This document shows positions 9,217 through 17,913 of a DNA stretch of 64,000 nucleotides, one piece after another; position 1 is the stretch's first letter, and each line of letters starts with the position of its first letter. Source of the DNA: Paenibacillus durus ATCC 35681 (GTDB lineage Bacteria > Bacillota > Bacilli > Paenibacillales > Paenibacillaceae); contig NZ_CP011114.1 of NCBI RefSeq assembly GCF_000993825.1, positions 2,790,001 through 2,854,000 of the forward strand. The letters are read 5' to 3'. Both the position numbers and the translations under genes were made by a program. The notes beneath the pieces were generated by a model. It searched no databases, was not told the DNA's origin, and saw only the letters and a program-made list of their open reading frames with translations.

Positions 9217-10728
9217 TCAATGCTGGGCGGCCAGGCGCATCACATCGGTTTCCGTCGCGGAGGCGCCGTCCAGGATGCCGGTCAGTCTGCCCTCCGACAT
9301 CACCATGACACGGTCCGACATTCCTAGCAGCTCGGGCATTTCGGAGGAAATCATAATGATGCTCTTTCCCTGCTTCGCCAGATCGGCGATGATCGTATAT
9401 ATTTCGAATTTGGCCCCGACGTCGATCCCGCGCGTCGGTTCGTCCAGCAGCAGGATCTCCGGCTCGGTAAGCAGCCATCTGGCCAGCAGCACTTTTTGCT
9501 GATTGCCCCCTGACAGATTCATAATCTGCGTTTTTGTGGTCGGTGTCTTCGTGCGGAGCTTTTCGATCATCTTGTCCACTTCCGTTTTCTTCTTCTTCCC
9601 GTTCAGCAGAAAGTACAGTTTCTGATAGCGGTCCAAGTTGGCGATAGCGCCGTTCTCATGCACGGACAGCACCGGGAAAATGCCGGTAACGCGCCGTTCC
9701 TCCGTCAGCAGGGCTAGACCGTATTTTTTCGCATCCTGGGGAGAATGGATCTTGACCGGTCTGCCTCCAATGGAGATCGTTCCGGACTTCAGCGCCCGCA
9801 GGCCGAACAGTGCTTCGATCACCTCCGTCCGCTGCGCTCCCACCAAACCGCCGACGCCGAGAATTTCCCCTCTCTTAAGCTCGAAGGAGACATCCTTGAA
9901 CGATCTCGGGTCCGTGGAAGTAAGTCCTTCAACCTTCAAAAATACTTCGCCCGGCACATTGAAGCGCCCGGGGAATCGGTTGGACAGATCGCGCCCGACC
10001 ATGCGGGAGATAATCAGATCGGTCGTCATTTCCGCCGCCGGCCAGGTGCCGATTTTTTTGCCGTCGCGCATGATCGTAACCTCGTCGGAGATTTCCAGAA
10101 TCTCTTCCATTTTGTGGGATATATAAATAATGGCAACGCCTCTTTTTCGAAGATCCCGGATAATCCGGAACAAATGCTGCACTTCCACACTCGTCAGGGA
10201 AGACGTCGGTTCGTCCATGACAATGACGCGGGAGTTGAAAGAGACGGCCTTCGCGATTTCGATCGATTGGATTTTCGATACGGACAGCTTGCCCACAAGG
10301 GTTTCCGGATGCAGATCGATGTCCAGGTCCTTGAACAGCTTTTCTGTATCCGCAACCATTTTTTTGTGGTCAATGAATTGAAGCGGGCCCAGCCCTTTGG
10401 TCGGGAAGCGTCCCAGCCAAATATTTTCCATAACGCTGCGGTGCGGCACCGGATGCAGCTCCTGATGGATCATCGAAATACCGTTGTTAAGCGCATCATT
10501 TGAATTTTGGATAACCGTCTTCTGACCGTCCAGAACAATCTCGCCGCTATCCGGCGAATAAATGCCGAACAGGCATTTCATAAGTGTGGATTTGCCGGCC
10601 CCGTTCTCGCCCATCAGGGCATGAACACTGCCGGGTCTGACCTTCAGAGTCACGCCGTCCAGCGCCTTGACGCCCGGAAATTCTTTGGTGATATGGTTCA
10701 TTTCCAGCAAAAACTCGCTTTGAGCCAT
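9217..10728 (-). CDS. mglA: Galactose/methylgalactoside ABC transporter ATP-binding protein
   Basis: 503 residues carrying two ABC cassettes in tandem, as in MglA/RbsA. The first has GENGAGKSTL, a signature variant (LSVSKIQSIEIAKAV) and VIVMDEPTSSL. The second has a degenerate P-loop (GVGGLVGAQRTE), signature LSGGNQQKVLLARWL and LLLDEPTRGIDVGAK. An asymmetric pair with a weak second P-loop is normal for the CUT2 family. The ATG follows AGGGGGC. The gap to mglB is 141 bases and holds a stem-loop. Confidence 0.94.
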   Translation of the reverse strand: MAQSEFLLEMNHITKEFPGVKALDGVTLKVRPGSVHALMGENGAGKSTLMKCLFGIYSPDSGEIVLDGQKTVIQNSNDALNNGISMIHQELHPVPHRSVMENIWLGRFPTKGLGPLQFIDHKKMVADTEKLFKDLDIDLHPETLVGKLSVSKIQSIEIAKAVSFNSRVIVMDEPTSSLTSVEVQHLFRIIRDLRKRGVAIIYISHKMEEILEISDEVTIMRDGKKIGTWPAAEMTTDLIISRMVGRDLSNRFPGRFNVPGEVFLKVEGLTSTDPRSFKDVSFELKRGEILGVGGLVGAQRTEVIEALFGLRALKSGTISIGGRPVKIHSPQDAKKYGLALLTEERRVTGIFPVLSVHENGAIANLDRYQKLYFLLNGKKKKTEVDKMIEKLRTKTPTTKTQIMNLSGGNQQKVLLARWLLTEPEILLLDEPTRGIDVGAKFEIYTIIADLAKQGKSIIMISSEMPELLGMSDRVMVMSEGRLTGILDGASATETDVMRLAAQH

Positions 10729-10811
10729 CGTGTTACGCCCCCTACGCTTTTTTTCTGTTCCAAGAGAGGCACAGCGGTTCCAACTTTGTCTCCTGCATTA
10801 AAAGGAACACC

Positions 10812-10833
10812 GGAGAGCGGCGGACCGCTCCCC
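10812..10833 (-). other. Intercistronic stem-loop between mglB and mglA
   Basis: GGAGAGCGG pairs with CCGCTCCCC (one mismatch) around a four-base loop, without a following U-run. Such hairpins after binding-protein genes typically protect or process the upstream message and so raise MglB over MglA/MglC; that role is inferred here. Confidence 0.6.
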
Positions 10834-10869
10834 GAGTTGCAATCTGCCTATACCCTGGCCGCAAAAAGC

Positions 10870-11946
10870 TTATTTCACCTCGGATGCGTTGTCTTTCGTG
10901 ATCTTTTTGTAGGAGATCCATACATACTGGTTGTCGGAAATGTCGAAGCCCACATTGTCCTTCGTCGGCGCTTCGCCATTAGCCAGCAGAGCGGCCAGCG
11001 TAATCGCAGCCTTGCCTTGGCTCTTCGCATCGTTAAGCACGGTTCCGAGCATCGTTCCTTCTTCCAGCGCCTGCACGGCTGGAGCGGTCGCGTCAACACC
11101 TACAACCGGCATGAATTTGCCGCCGCTGAAGTAGCCCGCTGCTTTCAATGCTTCGATCGCGCCGAGCGCCATATCGTCGTTGTTCGCCAGTACGGCTTCA
11201 ATCTTGTCGCCATGCGAGCCGAGGAATGCGGCCATTTTCTCTTGGCCTTTTACACGGTCCCACATAGCGGTATCTTCGGCCAGCTTCTCCACCTTGATAC
11301 CGGCGTCTTCAATCGCTTGAATTGAATACTTCGTGCGCAGTTCTGCGTCCTGGTGTCCCGGTTCGCCTTTGAGCATCACATACTGCAGTACACCGTCTTT
11401 GTTCTTGTCGGCTTCTGGATGAGCCTTCCAGTAATCGACGATAAGCTGGCCTTCCAGTGTGCCGGACTCCTCCGCTTTGGCGCCTACATAGTAGACTTTA
11501 TCCCACTTCTTCATATCTTCAGGAAGCGGTTCACGGTTCAGGAACACGACCGGAGTGTTGGCCGCTTTTGCTTTATCGATGATAACGCCCGCCGCCGTCC
11601 GGTCGACCGGGTTGATCAGCATGCCGTTGTATTTCTTGGTGAGGAACAGATCCACTTTATCGTTCTGTGTAGGCTGGGAGTTCTGGCTGTCCACGATGTC
11701 CACCTCGGCGATGCCCTTGGCGGATTCCTCAATCGCGTTGCGGACACCCGTCATAAAGGTATCGTCGAATTTATAAATGGCTACGCCGACTTTAGGGGTT
11801 TTGGCCGAATCGCCGCTATTTGCAGAAGTGCCGGAATTCGTTGCCGCCGCGCTGCCGGAGTTTCCCGAATTATTATTGCCGCCGCAGCCTGCCAGAGCAG
11901 CACCGAGTAATGCGCTTGCGAGTAATACGGAAGTAATTTTTTTCAT
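10870..11946 (-). CDS. mglB: D-galactose/D-glucose-binding lipoprotein
   Basis: Extracytoplasmic solute-binding protein of the mgl importer. 358 residues, with a lipoprotein signal ending LAGCGG and a Gly/Ser/Asn linker (about 22-50). The mature part begins PKVGVAIYKFDDTFM. DKNKDGVLQ is the calcium-binding loop characteristic of galactose/glucose-binding proteins (E. coli MglB has DLNKDGQIQ), which supports MglB over RbsB. NNDDMALGAIEAL is the conserved ligand-pocket region. CAGGAGG precedes the ATG. The promoter and a cre-like site lie 80-120 bases upstream. Confidence 0.93.
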   Translation of the reverse strand: MKKITSVLLASALLGAALAGCGGNNNSGNSGSAAATNSGTSANSGDSAKTPKVGVAIYKFDDTFMTGVRNAIEESAKGIAEVDIVDSQNSQPTQNDKVDLFLTKKYNGMLINPVDRTAAGVIIDKAKAANTPVVFLNREPLPEDMKKWDKVYYVGAKAEESGTLEGQLIVDYWKAHPEADKNKDGVLQYVMLKGEPGHQDAELRTKYSIQAIEDAGIKVEKLAEDTAMWDRVKGQEKMAAFLGSHGDKIEAVLANNDDMALGAIEALKAAGYFSGGKFMPVVGVDATAPAVQALEEGTMLGTVLNDAKSQGKAAITLAALLANGEAPTKDNVGFDISDNQYVWISYKKITKDNASEVK

Positions 11947-12024
11947 GGAAATTTGACCTCCTGGTTTATTTTCTTTTTGTTCTTTGCCCCGCCGCTTCCG
12001 GGCACATTCTTATTATGCAGGAAA

Positions 12025-12066
12025 TGTAAGCGCTTGCGAATATAAAATACTCCTCTGTTTTAGCAA
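12025..12066 (-). promoter_or_regulatory. mglBAC promoter with CcpA cre-like site
   Basis: On the minus strand, TTGCTA (12061-12066) and TATATT (12039-12044) are 16 bases apart. A cre-like sequence, TGTAAGCGCTTGCG on the plus strand (12025-12038), abuts the -10 and covers the expected start of transcription. Its core AAGCGCTT matches the cre consensus; the outer right bases deviate. This placement predicts repression by CcpA when glucose is present. Confidence 0.6.
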
Positions 12067-12159
12067 AATTCTCATATCAAATTTCTCAGCTTGTCCTCCT
12101 TACGCAGACAAAAAACGGCTTTTTACCGGGTAATTGTACGGGTGAAGCGGACTTTACGC

Positions 12160-12202
12160 AAAAAAAAGGTTTGAGCAGACTCTTCCGTCCGCCCAAACCT
12201 TT
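12160..12202 (-). terminator. Terminator of the NifX-like gene
   Basis: A 16-bp stem including two G-T pairs (12165-12180 with 12187-12202) and a six-base loop, followed on the minus strand by a run of eight T. It separates the NifX-like gene from mglB. Confidence 0.9.
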
Positions 12203-12241
12203 CTTTGCTCCGCCGCCCTGTACGGCTGCGGCCGCCTAATG

Positions 12242-12616
12242 TTATTCCGCCTGCTCACGGTCCAGAAACGACCGGTTCTTCCGTTTGTTCTCGAACGCAA
12301 TCAGCTTGCCGACCGCGTCCTCGACTGTCCCTCTGCTGGAATACACTGTAATTCCGAGCTGCTTCAGCCGCTGCTGCGCTCCCGGCCCGATCTGAAGCAC
12401 CAGCACCTTGCTACAGTCCTTCAGCATATCGACCGTCCGGCTGAGTTCATCTGTATGATGCTCTCCCTCCGCCCGTGTCGTTACGTTGTCGCGGACTTCC
12501 AGCAGCGTCCATGCTCCCTCATCACTGACTTCATAAATATAAAACCGCTCGCTTCTTCCAAAATGCTGATCGACTATCTCCCCGTCGCTGCTTCCTACCG
12601 CCAGTTTGTAAGACAT
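12242..12616 (-). CDS. NifX/NifB-C-terminal-like (dinitrogenase iron-molybdenum cofactor fold) protein
   Basis: A 124-residue cytoplasmic protein. MSYKLAVGSSDGEIVDQHFGRSERFYIYEV matches the opening of the Nitro_FeMo-Co domain, with the hallmark QHFGR. VLVLQIGPGAQQRLKQLGITVYSS is the second conserved block. Members bind nitrogenase cofactor precursors, but many stand-alone homologues occur in organisms without nitrogenase and have no known role. No nif gene is visible here, and this copy lies between sugar-sensing and sugar-uptake genes. AAGGAGAA precedes the ATG. The C-terminus (about 108-124) is basic and has no counterpart I recognise. Confidence 0.85.
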   Translation of the reverse strand: MSYKLAVGSSDGEIVDQHFGRSERFYIYEVSDEGAWTLLEVRDNVTTRAEGEHHTDELSRTVDMLKDCSKVLVLQIGPGAQQRLKQLGITVYSSRGTVEDAVGKLIAFENKRKNRSFLDREQAE

Positions 12617-12745
12617 TGTGTATTCTCCTTCCTAAATTGCCGTCTGCAAGCCTTCCACCTGAAACTCCGCACGGCATACAGCCGCCTTGACACGGCACTA
12701 CGTAGCGAAATTCTAGCATGAAAGCTGCAAATCTATCAATGAAAT

Positions 12746-13768
12746 TTACCGCACGAACGGAAACAGCAGCTTCTGATTTTCCGGCCACAGCATATTATTC
12801 AGATCAATCAGCTTCGTCCCCGTATCGACCCGCTCCGGCACCTTGACGCCCTGAAGGATTTCCACGGCATTCTTGACCGCCAGATAACCGTTGCTGAACG
12901 GGTTCTGGATAACGGCAGCCTGCACAATACCTTCCTGAATCTGCTCCATCATGGCAGGGGAGCTGTCGAAAGCGACCATCTTGATGCTGCGGAGACCGCG
13001 CTCCTGAAGCACAGCCGCGGCTCCCTGCGACGCCGTCTCGTTCAATGCCGCGATGCCGCGCAGGTGCGGATGCCTCAGCAGCATCAGCCGTGTAAGCTCT
13101 TCGGCTTCCGCCGTGACGGAGGGCGTATAGAAAATGTCCACCACATGCACGGACGGGTAACGAGCGACGTAATCCAGAAATCCCTTTTCCCGTTCATCGG
13201 CGTCACGCGCACCGTAATCGATATCGCTCTCCGATCCGCTCTCCTGCTTATCCGAAGTGTTCGTAAAGTTCAAAATGCCGATTTCGCCGGAGCCGTTCAG
13301 CAGCTGAACAAGCCGTTCTGCGGATTTCTGCCCCGCTTTATAGCTGCTGGAGCCGATGTAAGTCGTCACTCTGGCCGATCCGACCTCGGCATCGACGGAA
13401 ATGACCGGAATCCGGTAATAGGCCGCTTTGTCGACAACCTGGGCCAGACCCATATAGCTGCTCGCCGCCAGGATGACCACGTCCGCCTGCTCCTTGATGG
13501 AATCTTCGACCATGGCGATCTGCTCCTTCACATCGCTCTCCGAATCGGGGGCCTTGAAGGTCAGCTTCACGTTGAATTCCTTGGCGGCGGCCTCCGCACC
13601 CATTTTTACCGTGTTCCAGTAATCACCCCTGTTCATTTTCACGATCATGTGGATGTTGCGGGTCTTGTCTACCGTAAGCCTCTGCGTGGACGATCCCGAG
13701 CAGGAGGTCAGCGCCGCCGCCGCAAGGATGCAGAGAAACAGAGTCAGCCATCCCCGTATCCTTTTCAT
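12746..13768 (-). CDS. Periplasmic sugar-binding lipoprotein, probably the sensor partner of the adjacent kinase
   Basis: 340 residues with a lipobox (LTSCSG) and a type-I periplasmic binding fold of the ribose/galactose class (IHMIVKMNRGDYWNTVKMG, VVILAASSYMG, IPVISVDAEV, GIAALNETASQGAAAVLQE). It is the third gene of the regulator-kinase-binding-protein operon and overlaps the kinase stop by four bases (ATGA), so it is translationally coupled to a sensor rather than to a transporter. By analogy with XylFII-LytS-YesN three-component sugar sensors, it likely presents the sugar to the kinase (inference). Confidence 0.85.
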   Translation of the reverse strand: MKRIRGWLTLFLCILAAAALTSCSGSSTQRLTVDKTRNIHMIVKMNRGDYWNTVKMGAEAAAKEFNVKLTFKAPDSESDVKEQIAMVEDSIKEQADVVILAASSYMGLAQVVDKAAYYRIPVISVDAEVGSARVTTYIGSSSYKAGQKSAERLVQLLNGSGEIGILNFTNTSDKQESGSESDIDYGARDADEREKGFLDYVARYPSVHVVDIFYTPSVTAEAEELTRLMLLRHPHLRGIAALNETASQGAAAVLQERGLRSIKMVAFDSSPAMMEQIQEGIVQAAVIQNPFSNGYLAVKNAVEILQGVKVPERVDTGTKLIDLNNMLWPENQKLLFPFVR

Positions 13769-15591
13769 AGGGATTTCGCCCCTTCCTTCACCGTTTCGCC
13801 GTCGTCTCCATAATGAGCCGGAAAAGTAACCGTAACCGTGGTGCCTTCTTCAAGCTCGCTCTCAAAAGATAGGCCGTATTCCCGCCCATAGTACAAGCGG
13901 ATTCGCTCATGCACGTTGCGTACGCCGACGCCGGACCCGCCTCTGCTTTTTACAGCGCCCTTTAAAATATTTTTCAGCGCGTCCCCGCTCATTCCGAGAC
14001 CGTTGTCGCTGACCGTAATCACGACCAGACCGCTCCGCAGCTCCGCCGCTATATGAATGACCCCCTCATCGGGCATCATTTCGATGCCGTGATACAGCGC
14101 ATTCTCGACAATCGGCTGAAGAATCAGCTTGACCGTCAGGCAATTCAGCACTTCCGGCTGCGCCTTGATCTCGTAGCGGAATTTATTTTTGAACCGGAAG
14201 CTTTGGATGACCAGATAATGGCGGATATGATCAAGCTCCTCCCGGAGCGTAATAATATTCTTGCCCTTGCTCAGACTGATGCGAAAAAACTTGGAGAGCG
14301 ACTGGATCATCGTCACAACCTCCTCATTCTTGCCGCGTTCGGCCAGCCGGATGACGGAATTGAGCGTATTGTACAAAAAATGCGGATTGATCTGGGATTG
14401 CAGCACTTCCAGCTCGCCCTTGCGCTTCGTTTCCTGCTCATAAATAATCTGGTCCATCAATTTACGGATGCGCTGGAGCATCAGATTGAACCGTTTGGAC
14501 AGCTGCTCCACCTCGTAAGGGCCGCAGACGTAGATCGAGGTATTCAAATCCCCCTCCACCACCTGCTGAACGGTACGCTCCAGCCTGGAGATCGGGCGGG
14601 CAATTTTGGCGGACAGCAGCACGGATACCACGATAACGCACAGGATGGACAGCGGGAGGAACAGCCTCATGAATTGATTGAGATCCCGTTTGGTCGTCAC
14701 AATCTCATCGTAATAGGCGACGCCGACGATTTTCCAGCCGGTCTGATTCAGCGTGCGCACGGTGATAAACCGCTTCTCTCCCATGGATTCGTCCAGATAG
14801 CTGCGGTAGGCGTATTCCAGCACCGGCTCTACATTCTCATATTTCAGCCCGGCGTAAATAAGCTGCTGCTGCGGATGGTAGACGATATTCCCAAGCGAGT
14901 CCAAAATATAGGCATAGCCTCTTTTTCCCAGCTTGACCTGCTTGCTCAGCTCGTCAATGGTGCGAAAATTGAAGTCGACCAGCAAAATCCCTCTCTTGCT
15001 TGTTCCGTGATCCGTATAAGAGATCATTTTGCTCATGGACACGACCCAGACGTAACGTTTCTTGAATAAATTCTGGACATGCGGCTGGGAAAAAGAAATA
15101 GCTCTCGTCTTCTTGGGAGCATTGAACCAGCTTTGTTCCTCCATTCGGGTGTTGCGCCTCATCGGCGCGGACGGAACGTCCAGCACAAGGCTGCCGCCCG
15201 GCGTGAAGACGGCAAAGGATACCAAATCCTCCCGCGATTCAAGTAAAGTGGACAGGCTCTCATGCAGCACCCGGGAATCAATGGACGCATTCTGCTCAAT
15301 CTGCTGCTCCGCTTTCTCGTAAATATTACGCATACCGTTCACATACAGCCCCAGGTTGTAATTGACCTGCTCAATAATCTGCTGCATATTCAGGCTCGCA
15401 TTCTCCTCCGCCGTCTTCGCGAACTTGTTGTACAGCGCAAAGCTGACGATAACCGTTACCAGCACAGCGATCGAAGTCAGGGTTACCGTCAAAATCACTT
15501 GAATGCTGGCCAGCTTGGAGGTGAATTTGCCCCTGCGTGCGGCGCGCGTCTGCGGACGAAGCGGAAAGCGATTAGCCGGCTTTTTGGGCAT
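13765..15591 (-). CDS. YesM-type sensor histidine kinase
   Basis: 608 residues. A membrane segment at about 28-55 is followed by an extracytoplasmic Cache-like sensor (about 55-310), a second membrane segment (FLPLSILCVIVVSVLLSA), a HAMP domain (RPISRLERTVQQVVEGDLN), the His-kinase box LQSQINPHFLYNTLNS (His is the phosphorylation site) and an HATPase with DNGLGMS and GSGVGVRNVHERI. This is the LytS/YesM class that pairs with AraC-type YesN regulators, as here. It begins three bases after the regulator stop. Confidence 0.93.
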   Translation of the reverse strand: MPKKPANRFPLRPQTRAARRGKFTSKLASIQVILTVTLTSIAVLVTVIVSFALYNKFAKTAEENASLNMQQIIEQVNYNLGLYVNGMRNIYEKAEQQIEQNASIDSRVLHESLSTLLESREDLVSFAVFTPGGSLVLDVPSAPMRRNTRMEEQSWFNAPKKTRAISFSQPHVQNLFKKRYVWVVSMSKMISYTDHGTSKRGILLVDFNFRTIDELSKQVKLGKRGYAYILDSLGNIVYHPQQQLIYAGLKYENVEPVLEYAYRSYLDESMGEKRFITVRTLNQTGWKIVGVAYYDEIVTTKRDLNQFMRLFLPLSILCVIVVSVLLSAKIARPISRLERTVQQVVEGDLNTSIYVCGPYEVEQLSKRFNLMLQRIRKLMDQIIYEQETKRKGELEVLQSQINPHFLYNTLNSVIRLAERGKNEEVVTMIQSLSKFFRISLSKGKNIITLREELDHIRHYLVIQSFRFKNKFRYEIKAQPEVLNCLTVKLILQPIVENALYHGIEMMPDEGVIHIAAELRSGLVVITVSDNGLGMSGDALKNILKGAVKSRGGSGVGVRNVHERIRLYYGREYGLSFESELEEGTTVTVTFPAHYGDDGETVKEGAKSL

Positions 15592-15594
15592 GGG

Positions 15595-17241
15595 TTAGCC
15601 CCCTCTGGCGCCGTTCTTGTATTCTTTGGGCGACTGGCCGAATTTCTTCCGGAAGCAGAAGCTGAAATAGTTCGGATCGGCAAAGCCGATTTTTTCCGCG
15701 ATTTCAAAAGCCTTTAGCTCCGTCGTGCGCAGCAGCTCCTTGGCCGCTTCAAGCCGGATTTGCAGGAGATAGTTCACGAACGTCATTTTGGTTTCTTTTT
15801 TAAAAATGCTGCTGAAATACCCGGTGCTGATATGCAAATGCTGGCACACCTTGCCGATCGAAATATCGGTTTCCTGGTAGTGGCTCTTGATAAAATCTTT
15901 CGCCTGCTCGACCAGTTGCTTGTAGCTGGACTGCCGCTCCAGGGCGATATGGTTCATCAGCCGGGTGCAGATATCGATAATCCACTGCTTCGCATCCTCC
16001 ATATTGTTGAATTTGTTCATATCCGTCAGGGACATGATGCCAGAGCCGAACAACTCGTTCGTCTCGCCTCCAGACTCTTTGGCCATCCGCAAAATGGAGG
16101 TGATAATCTCCAGCAGAAAAATGCGGTATTCGTTCGCGGTCACCTGACTTCCGTCAAGCGTTCCGAACAATTCATTGATGATCTCCGCCAGCTCCTGTGC
16201 GGTACCCAGCTTGACTGTCCGGATAAGCGACTGCTCGGTCAATTCGTCATAGACGGGCAGGCGGCTGGTCCGTGACTCGACGTCTTCAATCCAGATCACC
16301 CGGTTGTTGCCGAGGATAAGCCGGTAATCCAGCGCCTGAAGCGCATCCGCGAACGAGTGGAACAGCAGCTCCGGCGTCCGGCAGACCGTTCCCGCGCCGA
16401 TGGTGACGGTCAGCTTAAGAAATCGCTGCACGTTCTGGCGGATTTCCTCCAGAATGGCCAGAGTCCTGCCGGTAATCTCGCTTTCATCCGTTCCCGAGCG
16501 GGAAGACAGCATGACCAGATCGTCGCGGTGGATAAACACTCTGCCGACGCCGTGCTTTCCGCAAATTTCATCGGCAATGTTAAGTACGGCGAACAGCTGA
16601 AGATTGCGGTCGCCGGTATCGCGCAGGGAGACCGGATGATCCGGGCCCAAAGCTTCCGGTTCGCGAATATAGTCCAGACTGATAACAGAGGGCTGAAACC
16701 AGTCTCCGGAGAGAGAAATGCCGTACTCTCTGCTCTTCACCGCAATCTCTTCCGGCCGCAGTCTGCGCGACACGAGCGAGGAAAGAAACTGTTCACGCAG
16801 TACCGGCAGACTTTTGCGGTAATGTTCCCTGAGCACATGAATGTTTTCCTTTTCGGCGATTTCCGAATCAAGGGCTCCCTTGACCTTCAGCAGCACATCG
16901 ACCAGTTCCTGAGAAGAGAACGGTTTCAAAATATATTCATCAATTTGCAGCTTGATGGCGCGCTGCGCATACTCGAATTCGTCATAGCCCGTCAAAATAA
17001 TGATTTTGGTGCCCGGGTAACGGCTGCGGATATATTCAGCGAGCTGCAATCCGTTCATAAACGGCATCTGAATATCGGTAACGACGACGTCGGGCAGCAG
17101 CCGGTCAACGAGCTCCGCCGCTTCTTTGCCGTTCTCCGCCTGGTCCACTACCTCAAAGCCGTAGCGTTCCCAGTCGATCTGCCCAATAATCCCCTCTCTG
17201 ACATCCGCTTCATCTTCAGCCAAAATCAATTTGTACAACAC
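15595..17241 (-). CDS. YesN-type response regulator with AraC DNA-binding domain
   Basis: 548 residues. The receiver (1-120) has the acidic pair EDEAD, phosphoacceptor Asp in VVVTDIQMPFMNG, the conserved Thr in IILTGYDEF and Lys in LKPFSSQ. A long middle region of about 300 residues has no recognised motif. The C-terminal pair of AraC helix-turn-helix motifs ends with IAEKIGFADPNYFSFCFRKKFGQSPKEYK. It is the first gene of the sensor operon. The start is GTG, with GGAGG five bases upstream. The likely target is the mgl promoter 5 kb away or its own promoter. Confidence 0.92.
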   Translation of the reverse strand: MLYKLILAEDEADVREGIIGQIDWERYGFEVVDQAENGKEAAELVDRLLPDVVVTDIQMPFMNGLQLAEYIRSRYPGTKIIILTGYDEFEYAQRAIKLQIDEYILKPFSSQELVDVLLKVKGALDSEIAEKENIHVLREHYRKSLPVLREQFLSSLVSRRLRPEEIAVKSREYGISLSGDWFQPSVISLDYIREPEALGPDHPVSLRDTGDRNLQLFAVLNIADEICGKHGVGRVFIHRDDLVMLSSRSGTDESEITGRTLAILEEIRQNVQRFLKLTVTIGAGTVCRTPELLFHSFADALQALDYRLILGNNRVIWIEDVESRTSRLPVYDELTEQSLIRTVKLGTAQELAEIINELFGTLDGSQVTANEYRIFLLEIITSILRMAKESGGETNELFGSGIMSLTDMNKFNNMEDAKQWIIDICTRLMNHIALERQSSYKQLVEQAKDFIKSHYQETDISIGKVCQHLHISTGYFSSIFKKETKMTFVNYLLQIRLEAAKELLRTTELKAFEIAEKIGFADPNYFSFCFRKKFGQSPKEYKNGARGG

Positions 17242-17262
17242 CTGATCCTCCTCACAAACGAT

Positions 17263-17290
17263 AAAGTATGCGCTTTCATTTTTATTGTAA
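17263..17290 (-). promoter_or_regulatory. Promoter of the sugar-sensor operon with cre-like site
   Basis: TTACAA and TACTTT on the minus strand are separated by 16 bases (plus-strand 17285-17290 and 17263-17268). The spacer and -10 contain TGAAAGCGCATACT (17265-17278 reversed), close to the cre consensus, so the sensor operon is probably also under CcpA control. Confidence 0.5.
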
Positions 17291-17376
17291 GGCTGACGGG
17301 CTCATAATACAAACAAGAAGAAACCGAAAAATGCACCACGGCCGCATTGGACGGAAAATCTTTTAGCCCTTCCTTT

Positions 17377-17416
17377 CAAAAAAAAACCACCCCTGCTGAA
17401 TGCGGGATGGGGATGG
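17377..17416 (-). terminator. Terminator of purT-GNAT operon
   Basis: On the minus strand CCATCCCC pairs with GGGGTGG (one bulged base) and is followed by nine T. A smaller inner hairpin, CCCGC.../GCAGGG, is also possible. Confidence 0.75.
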
Positions 17417-17451
17417 ATGCTTGGTAAAGTATACGTTCTGATACAAACGAT

Positions 17452-17913
17452 TTATAACAGCGATTTGCAAAAGCGGTAACCGTTCTGCTCAAATCCGAGA
17501 TGGCGGTAAAAAGCGCGTGCCGGCGCGCGTTCGGCGCGATTGCCGCTGCAAAGGAAAATCTGCTTGAGCTGACGGCTGCGCGCCCAATCTTCTCCGGCGG
17601 CTATCAGCCGTTTGCCAAGCCCGTTTCTTCTGAGCGATTCCTCGACAATAATAGCTGTAAGCTCGGCGACAGATTCCTGCCCCTTGCAATAGGAGATCAC
17701 CTGCCGGAGTTCAATCATTCCAACCGTTTGGCCGTCCATTTCAGCGACAAGCGAGCAGCAGGCCGGGTCATTCTGTACGGCCTCCAGTCTCTCTTTCATC
17801 ACGTTAAGGGTTGTCGGATAGCCGAATCCTCTCAGCAGTGCCGTAATTGTCTCCAGATCGTTCATATCGATGTTGCGAATCTGCAGTACCGGTGCCTGAG
17901 TACTACTGTCCAT
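17452..17913 (-). CDS. GNAT family N-acetyltransferase
   Basis: A 153-residue Gcn5-related acetyltransferase. The acetyl-CoA-binding motif A is [21 protein letters not shown] (R-x-x-G-x-G/K), preceded by beta-4 [10 protein letters not shown], and motif B is [17 protein letters not shown]. The substrate cannot be read. It overlaps the end of purT by 11 bases and is followed by a terminator, so it is the last gene of that transcript. Confidence 0.88.
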   Translation of the reverse strand: MDSSTQAPVLQIRNIDMNDLETITALLRGFGYPTTLNVMKERLEAVQNDPACCSLVAEMDGQTVGMIELRQVISYCKGQESVAELTAIIVEESLRRNGLGKRLIAAGEDWARSRQLKQIFLCSGNRAERAPARAFYRHLGFEQNGYRFCKSLL

